Positions 46,401 to 50,977 of a DNA stretch of 50,977 bases are shown piece after piece (within the stretch, counting starts at the first letter, position 1; every line of letters starts with the position of its first letter). A program made the translations under genes and the position numbers. Origin of the DNA: an uncultured Anaeromyxobacter sp. (GTDB taxonomy: Bacteria > Myxococcota > Myxococcia > Myxococcales > Anaeromyxobacteraceae). The notes under the pieces were generated by a model. It searched no databases and had not been told where the DNA came from. It saw nothing but the letters and a program-made list of their open reading frames with translations. The stretch lies in assembly GCA_903904005.1 (NCBI GenBank), contig CAIVAR010000024.1, forward strand, positions 1 through 50,977. The letters run 5' to 3'.

Positions 46401-49302
46401 GGCGCTCCGAGGCCCCATCGCTTGCGCCGAATGCCACGTCGTTCCCGCCGACTCCGCCCACGCGGCCCGGCCGCCCGTGCAGAAGGTGGTCTTCGGACCA
46501 CTCTCCACGTCCGGCGGCGCGGTGCCCACCTGGACGGCCGGGACGGCCGGTTGCGCCGCGTCCTACTGCCACGGCAACTTCAACTTCAACGGCGTTTCCG
46601 GCACGACGACCACGCCAGTGTGGACCGACACGACGGCGCTCACCTGCACCTCCTGCCACGGCATGCCGCCCACCGGCCACCTCGCCGTCGCCGGGCCCGT
46701 CACGGCGTCGTCTTGCTCCATGTGCCACCCCACGTCGGTGAACCCCGACGGCTCGCTCAACCTGATCGACCGGGGCCACCTGAACGGGAGGTCCGACGTC
46801 GCGGTTCTGGGGTGCACGAGTTGCCACGGCGATCCGGGCAGGGTCGCCAACGTCGCCGGGACGGACCTGAACCTCACGTCGGCTCCCCCCGTCGCCTCCC
46901 CCGGCGCTCCCGCCTTCGCGGCGGGCGCCCACGCCGGCCACGTGAACCCCACCGTGGCGACATGGCTCATGCCACCGATCGCCTGCGCCGAGTGCCACAT
47001 CGTGCCGGCCGACTCGGTCCACGCCACCTACCCACCCGCCGAGCGCGTCGTGTTCGGGGCGCTCTCTGCCACGGGTGGGGCGGCTCCTGCATGGGTCGCC
47101 ACGACCGCGGGCTGCTCGGCCACTTACTGCCACGGCAAGTTCAACTTCAGCGGCGTCACCGGCTCCTTGGCCGTGCCGCTCTGGAGCGACACTTCGCCCC
47201 TCAACTGCACCTCCTGCCACGGCATGCCGCCCACCGGCCACTTCGCGGTGGCGGCTCCCACCGACGCGGCCTCCTGCTCGAAGTGCCACCCCTCCGCGGT
47301 GAACGCAGACGGCACCATCAACAGGGTCGACAAGGGACACCTGAACGGGAAGGTGGACGCGGTCTCCCTCGGGTGCGCGAGCTGTCACGGCGACGCCACC
47401 CGCAAGGGCAACCTCGCCGACACCGACCTGAACCTCGCCTCGTCACCCCCGGTCGCTTCCCCCAACGCCCCCGCCTACGCGGTCGGCGCGCACCTCGGCC
47501 ACGTGAACCCGGTCGCCGGGAGCGCGGTGATGGCCCCCATCGCCTGCGCGGAGTGCCACGTGGTGCCGGCTGATTCGAAGCACGCCACCAGTCCACCGGC
47601 GCAGCGGGTCGTATTCGGGACGCTCTCCAAGGCCGGCGGCGCCGTGCCGTTCTGGAGCGCGAGCTCGGCCGGCTGCTCGACGTCGTACTGCCACGGCAAC
47701 TTCTCCTACAACGGGATCGGCGGGGCGAACGCCACGCCGATCTGGACCAACACGGCGCCGCTCACCTGCACCTCGTGCCACGGCATGCCGCCGCCGAACC
47801 ACGTCGCCGTCGCCGCTCCGGTGACCGCGGCCTCCTGCTCGATCTGCCACCCCAGGGCGTTCAACGCCGACGGCTCGCTCAACCTCGTCGCCAGGGGTCA
47901 CCTGAACGGGCAGGCCGACACGGCTCTGCTCGGGTGCACGGCCTGCCACGGCGATGCCACGCGCAATGGGATCCTCGCCGGTGTCGACGTCAACCTGCCC
48001 TCCGCACCCCCCGTCGCGTCTCCCGGCGCTCCCGCCTACGCGGTCGGCGCTCACCTCGGGCACCTGAATCCGACCGCGGCCAGCGCGCTCATGGGCCCGA
48101 TCGCCTGCACCGAGTGCCACTCGGTTCCGGCCGACTCGACGCACGCCACCAGCCCACCCGCGCAGAAGGTGGTCTTCGGAGCCCTCGCCAAGACCGGCGG
48201 CGTGTCGCCCACCTGGACGGCCGGCACCGCCGGATGCGCCGCCTCCTACTGCCACGGCAACTTCTCCTTCGGCGGCATCACGGGCTCGAACGCGACGCCC
48301 ATCTGGACGAGCCCGACGGCCATGACCTGCACCTCCTGCCACGGCATGCCCCCGACCGGCCACGTCGCGGTCGTCGCACCGGTCACCGCGGCCTCGTGCA
48401 ACGCATGCCACCCCAAGGCGGTGAACGCCGACGGGACCATCAACCTGACCGATCGCGGTCACATGAACGGGCTCGACGACACCTCGGCGGTGGGCTGCGC
48501 CACCTGCCACGGGGATGCCACCCGCAAGGCCAACCTCGCCGGAACCGACGTGAACCTCACCTCGGCGCCTCCGGTGGCCCCGGCGGGCTCACCCGCCTAC
48601 GCGGTCGGCGCGCACCTGGGGCACATGAACCCGACGGTGGCGACCTACCTCATGGCGCCCATTGCGTGCGCCGAGTGCCACGTCGTGCCCGTCGACTCGG
48701 CCCACGCGACGAGCCCGCCCGCAACCGTCGTCGTGTTCGGCACCCTGTCGAAGACCGGTGGCGCCGCGCCCGCCTTCAGCGCCGGCACGGCCGGCTGCTC
48801 CGCCACGTACTGCCACGGCAAGTTCATCTTCAACGCCGTCACCGGCTCCAACGCGACGCCCACCTGGACGAGCACGGCGGCGCTGGCCTGTACCTCCTGC
48901 CACGGGATGCCACCGACCGGCCACCCGGCCTTCTCCGGGACGCCCACGGCGGTGAGCTGCTTCCAGTGCCACCCCCAGTCGGTGAACGCCGATGGGACGA
49001 TCAAGCAGGCAGGAGGCCACATCAACGGCAAGGCCGACGGCGGCGGATGCACGGGTTGCCATGGCGACCCGCCAGCCACCGGCAAGCACACCATCTCCGA
49101 CCACAAGAACCGTCGCTGCGATGCCTGCCACCCGACCGGCTACACGAGCAGCGTGACGATCCCGGCCTTCCACAACAACGGCAAGTCGAATCTCGGAACC
49201 CAGGCTGGTTACAAGTGCAACAACGTGGCCTCACTCGTGGGCTGCCCGACCGGCCAGACGCGGACCTGCGCCAACAGCTGCCACGGCTCGGAGAAGTGGT
49301 GA
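43495..49302 (+). CDS. Giant multihaem c-type cytochrome lipoprotein (ten CX4CH/CXXCH repeats)
   Basis: 1935 residues. The signal ends in LASGC (C22), so it is a lipoprotein, probably on the outer membrane or cell surface. After a lone CASCH come ten tandem repeats of 186-187 residues. A full repeat has five haem-type motifs in fixed order: CX4CH (as GCAASYCHGNF), CTSCHGMPP, CSACHP, CTSCHGD and CAECHxVP. In all I count 41 CXXCH, 10 CX4CH and one CX3CH, i.e. 52 potential haems. Conserved GAHLGHVNP and HLNG give extra His that could be distal ligands. The family is the Geobacter/Anaeromyxobacter CX4CH...CXXCH cytochromes, used in extracellular electron transfer. Confidence 0.93.
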   Translation: MQKPFVAPVLASVLLASLASGCGGSGSQASSSVPVPSGVSHSSHLRGGTVAAGMTCASCHSPTGFAVDFSQDPVVRAAGATYDPVTKTCSNVSCHGNFAIRGVEGTHAIVRWNDPAVTCSSCHGMPPAGHPAVANGADPRSCNICHSGTVNPDGKVNVAGGLHMNGKLDVEGGSCTACHGDVARVANVAGTDLFMTSAPPVVSPGASASAAGAHLGHVNPLASTGVMLPIACAECHAVPSDDTHAISPPAQKVVFGPLSTTGAASPSWTVATAGCSATYCHGNFSFSGVTGASVTPVWTDTAPATCTSCHGMPPVGHPPLAGTSTPASCSACHPQSVDADGRIVFAGAHLNGLADVAALGCTSCHGDPARTGNLPGTDVNLVSAPPAAPGGAPAYASGAHLGHVNPTAETVLMAPIACSECHPVPADSKHAKTPPPQGVVFGALSRAGGAAPTFVAGTAGCAASYCHGNFSFNGVSGSNATPTWTDTAPIGCTSCHGMPPTGHLAVAQPANAASCASCHPLAFNPDGSLNQVDAGHLNGKSDVAALGCTSCHGDAGRASNLPGVDVNFASAPPIAPPGAPAYATGAHLGHMNPAAATAVMDPLSCSECHTVPTDNVHASRPPTQRVVFGALASAGGATPTWVAGSAGCLASYCHGNFNFNGVTGSTITPVWTDTTPATCTSCHGMPPSGHPPFPGATTAASCATCHPQSVDPAGKIVSGGNHMNGKSDVAELGCTSCHGEAGRKGNVPGTDLNLASAPPVASPGAPASVVGAHLSHLNPLAVPAIMGPVACAECHVVPTDSSHATKPPPQKVAFGPLARTGGAVPTYVAGSLGCAASYCHGNFSFNGVSGSNATPLWTDTARLTCASCHAMPPTGHPPLAGSVTAASCSACHPQSVDAAGDIVAGGGHLNGIADVAALGCTQCHGDPKRTGSLPGADLNLTSAPPAASPGAPAYATGAHLGHVNPGAPTALRGPIACAECHVVPADSAHAARPPVQKVVFGPLSTSGGAVPTWTAGTAGCAASYCHGNFNFNGVSGTTTTPVWTDTTALTCTSCHGMPPTGHLAVAGPVTASSCSMCHPTSVNPDGSLNLIDRGHLNGRSDVAVLGCTSCHGDPGRVANVAGTDLNLTSAPPVASPGAPAFAAGAHAGHVNPTVATWLMPPIACAECHIVPADSVHATYPPAERVVFGALSATGGAAPAWVATTAGCSATYCHGKFNFSGVTGSLAVPLWSDTSPLNCTSCHGMPPTGHFAVAAPTDAASCSKCHPSAVNADGTINRVDKGHLNGKVDAVSLGCASCHGDATRKGNLADTDLNLASSPPVASPNAPAYAVGAHLGHVNPVAGSAVMAPIACAECHVVPADSKHATSPPAQRVVFGTLSKAGGAVPFWSASSAGCSTSYCHGNFSYNGIGGANATPIWTNTAPLTCTSCHGMPPPNHVAVAAPVTAASCSICHPRAFNADGSLNLVARGHLNGQADTALLGCTACHGDATRNGILAGVDVNLPSAPPVASPGAPAYAVGAHLGHLNPTAASALMGPIACTECHSVPADSTHATSPPAQKVVFGALAKTGGVSPTWTAGTAGCAASYCHGNFSFGGITGSNATPIWTSPTAMTCTSCHGMPPTGHVAVVAPVTAASCNACHPKAVNADGTINLTDRGHMNGLDDTSAVGCATCHGDATRKANLAGTDVNLTSAPPVAPAGSPAYAVGAHLGHMNPTVATYLMAPIACAECHVVPVDSAHATSPPATVVVFGTLSKTGGAAPAFSAGTAGCSATYCHGKFIFNAVTGSNATPTWTSTAALACTSCHGMPPTGHPAFSGTPTAVSCFQCHPQSVNADGTIKQAGGHINGKADGGGCTGCHGDPPATGKHTISDHKNRRCDACHPTGYTSSVTIPAFHNNGKSNLGTQAGYKCNNVASLVGCPTGQTRTCANSCHGSEKW
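43774..49000 (+). repeat. Ten tandem coding repeats of 558-561 bp
   Basis: The TGCCACGG of the CX4CH motif recurs at 43774, 44332, 44890, 45451, 46009, 46567, 47128, 47689, 48250 and 48811: spacings are 558, 558, 561, 558, 558, 561, 561, 561 and 561 bases. The first five units differ from the last five in one codon of length, suggesting growth by duplication of multi-repeat blocks. Unit 10 lacks the fifth motif. The end coordinate is approximate. Confidence 0.95.
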
Positions 49303-49305
49303 TCG

Positions 49306-50505
49306 CTAGGCGGGGCCGTCCCCGGCGGAGGCCGCGGCCCCGCCGGCCGGCCCGTTGCCGGAGGTGTACTGGTCCATCCAGTCGTTGCCGTAGATGAGGC
49401 GCGCGGCCAGGTCGTTGTGGATGCGGCAGAGCAGCCTGCAATTATCGACCGTCGAGGGGCCTCCCAGCGCCCGCGGGACGACGTGGTCGACCTGGATCTG
49501 GTGCGTGGACTCGCACCTTCGGCCGTCGTGGCGCGGCCACTGGCACTTGCCCCTGTCCCGCTCCCAGACGGCGCGCCGGACCCAGGCGGGGACGTGGTTC
49601 GGCCCCGAAGCCCGGGGGTTGGTCTGCGGCCGCGCCGATGCGCCGCGCCGTTTCGCCTGGTGGTCGAGGAGGAGGTCGAGGGCGACCTCGAGGACCTCCC
49701 CAGCCGTCGCGCCAGCCTGCGCGTGGGATTGCCCAGCCCGCGCGGCATCGAGCTTCACCAGGAAGCGCTTCGTGACCGTCAGGTGGAGCCGGCACAGTTC
49801 CGCGGTGAGGGGTTCGGTGGAGGTTGCGGGGAGGGCGCTTCGTGGGGCAGGGGGCGGGTCCCGCGGGTCCGGCGTCGCCGCGACGGCCGCCGAAGGCGGC
49901 GAGCCTACCGGAGGCCCGTTCGGCGGACCGGCCGAGCCGGGCGCCGCCATCGCGTCCCCGCTTTCGGGGTGGGTCATCGCCGTTTCGCCCGGACGAAACA
50001 GAGATGACCCAGGCAAATCTGACCCAGGCATCCCCGTCACCACATCGCGGCGCGGCACCACTTCGGCGGGCAGGATCTCCACCGCCACCGCGCGAGCCTC
50101 CCGCTTCGACAGGTAAAAGAACCGGGGCATGATGTACCCGCGGTTCTCCTCGTTCATGACCCGGGCCAGGTCGGCCATGGCCGTGAGGCAGAGCTTTCCC
50201 TCCCGGACCGGCCCCACCACCTCCGGGAATCGCTGGATGAGCCGCGCCGCCACCTTCCGGTACCAGGCCGCGGCGTTCGACAGCTTGAGCTCGTGGTGCA
50301 GGTACGGGAAGAGCCTCGGGTAGCCGAGCTGCTCCCAGAGCCGGTCCCGGTCGAACTCGGCCAGGGCCAGGAGGAACTCGCCCCGCCCGTCGTGCTCGTG
50401 ACGGAGCAGACTCGCGAGGTGGAGGGACGACTCCCTGGCACGCTGGAGTCCTTCGGTCTGGGGCAGCTCGTCACGAACGAGAAGGGCAGGGGAGGGGGCG
50501 TTCAT
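49306..50505 (-). CDS. HNH endonuclease domain protein
   Basis: 399 residues from the ATG at 50505. The N-terminal half is helical (RARESSLHLASLLRHEHDGRGEFLLALAEFDR, LIQRFPEVVGPVREGKL), a linker rich in Pro, Ala and Gly follows, and the C-terminus has a Cys/His HNH: VWERDRGKCQWPRHDGRRC, HQIQVDHVVPRALGG, NCRLLCRIHND. The H-x-x-P and D-H-V-V-P core looks intact. Such proteins occur in several copies in myxobacteria and are often linked to mobile DNA. It is convergent with the cytochrome gene, 3 bases away. Confidence 0.85.
   Translation of the reverse strand: MNAPSPALLVRDELPQTEGLQRARESSLHLASLLRHEHDGRGEFLLALAEFDRDRLWEQLGYPRLFPYLHHELKLSNAAAWYRKVAARLIQRFPEVVGPVREGKLCLTAMADLARVMNEENRGYIMPRFFYLSKREARAVAVEILPAEVVPRRDVVTGMPGSDLPGSSLFRPGETAMTHPESGDAMAAPGSAGPPNGPPVGSPPSAAVAATPDPRDPPPAPRSALPATSTEPLTAELCRLHLTVTKRFLVKLDAARAGQSHAQAGATAGEVLEVALDLLLDHQAKRRGASARPQTNPRASGPNHVPAWVRRAVWERDRGKCQWPRHDGRRCESTHQIQVDHVVPRALGGPSTVDNCRLLCRIHNDLAARLIYGNDWMDQYTSGNGPAGGAAASAGDGPA
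49309..49344. terminator. GC-rich hairpin after the cytochrome gene
   Basis: GGCGGGGCCG (49309-49318) and CGGCCCCGCC (49335-49344) form a 10-bp stem 6 bases after the cytochrome stop. It lies inside the 3' end of the HNH gene, so it would act mainly as a terminator for the cytochrome transcript. No T-run follows, hence moderate confidence. Confidence 0.45.
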
Positions 50506-50660
50506 GCCCCGTGCGTACCTGCGAATCCGGGGCCGTCCAGGGATACGGAGAACAGGCACGGTGGGGCGGGCGGGTGGTACGAACCGCGGACCGTTCGGTC
50601 GCCGAGGCGGACGATTCGGTCTCGCCAGAACCCCGTCCCCCCGTCCCCTGGCCCTCGACA

Positions 50661-50684
50661 AATGGTGCCATTAATGGCACCATT
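50661..50684. promoter_or_regulatory. Perfect 24-bp palindrome, probable HicB operator
   Basis: AATGGTGCCATT followed by its exact reverse complement AATGGCACCATT, 6 bases before the ATG of the hicB remnant. Toxin-antitoxin antitoxins of the HicB type usually bind palindromes in their own promoter, so this is a likely autoregulatory operator. It has survived although the gene behind it is broken. Confidence 0.65.
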
Positions 50685-50690
50685 ATCACG

Positions 50691-50837
50691 ATGGGCAACA
50701 GCATCGAAGACCTGCTCGCCGAGAAGTACACCTACCGGATCGCCTGGTCGGAAGAGGACGGGGAGTACGTCGGACTCTGCGCCGAGATGCCCAGCCTGAG
50801 CTGGCTCGACAGGTCGCGGAACATCGCGCTCCGGGGG
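50691..50837 (+). pseudogene. hicB: HicB-type antitoxin, truncated
   Basis: From the ATG at 50691 the product matches the start of HicB-like antitoxins: YTYRIAWSEEDGEYVGLCAEMPSLSWLD (residues 13-40). After ~40 residues the sequence loses all similarity, and the frame continues to 50972 through repetitive GC-rich DNA. A normal HicB continues with a helix and a DNA-binding domain for another ~80-100 residues. The break lies near 50802-50837, just before the IS-like end. No hicA is visible here, so it could lie outside the window. Confidence 0.6.
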
Positions 50838-50977
50838 TGTCACCACCGGGGAGGTGGGGCCCCCAGATCACCGGAATCACCGGGCACCCGGGCGCCCTCC
50901 GGTGATTTTGAGGCGGTTCTTCGCCCCAACCGTCAGCGCATGAGGGGGACGCAGGGCCAATCCGCTCAGTGAAGGCG
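50838..50977 (+). mobile_element. Possible end of an insertion sequence (IS21-like), runs off the right edge
   Basis: The stretch begins TGTCACCACCGG and holds ATCACCGG at 50867-50874 and 50876-50883 and its inverse CCGGTGAT at 50899-50906. Short repeated blocks near a TGT terminus, with GGCCCCCAGATCACCGG, are reminiscent of IS21-family ends, where transposase-binding repeats are found. No transposase is in the window, so this is tentative. Confidence 0.35.

Noticed and set aside
43774-49000. CRISPR array
   Set aside because: The repeats are ~560 bases, in frame and encode haem-binding motifs; there are no short identical repeats with unique spacers.

Overview
The window is about 51 kb of very GC-rich bacterial chromosome (only short AT-rich patches) with dense, often translationally coupled genes. 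Gene content suggests a deltaproteobacterial/Myxococcota genome, most like Anaeromyxobacteraceae: a giant multihaem cytochrome of the Geobacter/Anaeromyxobacter CX4CH...CXXCH type, Cys-rich myxobacterial-style lipoproteins, a myxobacterial-type HNH protein and many small lineage-specific proteins. This is inference from protein features; no marker rRNA is present.

Layout. 1-7046 (mostly minus strand): housekeeping genes cinA (partial), pgpA, pssA, L-threonine aldolase, def, priA and galU, with nth on the plus strand. 7153-15165: an outer-membrane protein gene, then a complete cobalamin-uptake operon on the minus strand, led by a cobalamin riboswitch: btuB, a beta-propeller lipoprotein that could act like BtuG, btuF, btuC, a degenerate amidohydrolase-like gene and btuD. 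15398-19759: a DUF4397-like lipoprotein, small proteins (ComEA-like HhH, DUF3467), an esterase and glpK. 19686-28748: glycosyltransferase, radA, a small DUF2283/nuclease-like pair, bioB-bioF, an orphan MdcG-like gene, ilvA, a LuxR-type regulator and an MFS transporter. 28702-32313: dnaE.

32398-43295 is rich in envelope and surface-polysaccharide functions: an SRPBCC protein, two Wzi-like outer-membrane barrels, a DgkA-type kinase, a large lipoprotein and a YjbH-type exopolysaccharide protein; a putative two-gene toxin-antitoxin-like pair lies among them. Next comes 43495-49302, a single 1935-residue lipoprotein cytochrome built from ten tandem repeats of 186-187 residues with 52 potential haem-binding motifs. 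The right end holds an HNH endonuclease gene and a hicB antitoxin remnant behind an intact 24-bp palindrome, apparently cut by an IS-like end.

The most interesting systems are (i) the 52-motif cytochrome beside exopolysaccharide export proteins, a candidate polysaccharide-associated electron conduit, and (ii) the B12 operon with a BtuG-like propeller and an amidohydrolase fold that has lost most metal ligands. No tRNA, rRNA or CRISPR array was seen. The only gene-free stretch over 300 bases is 14910-15397, which holds the riboswitch.
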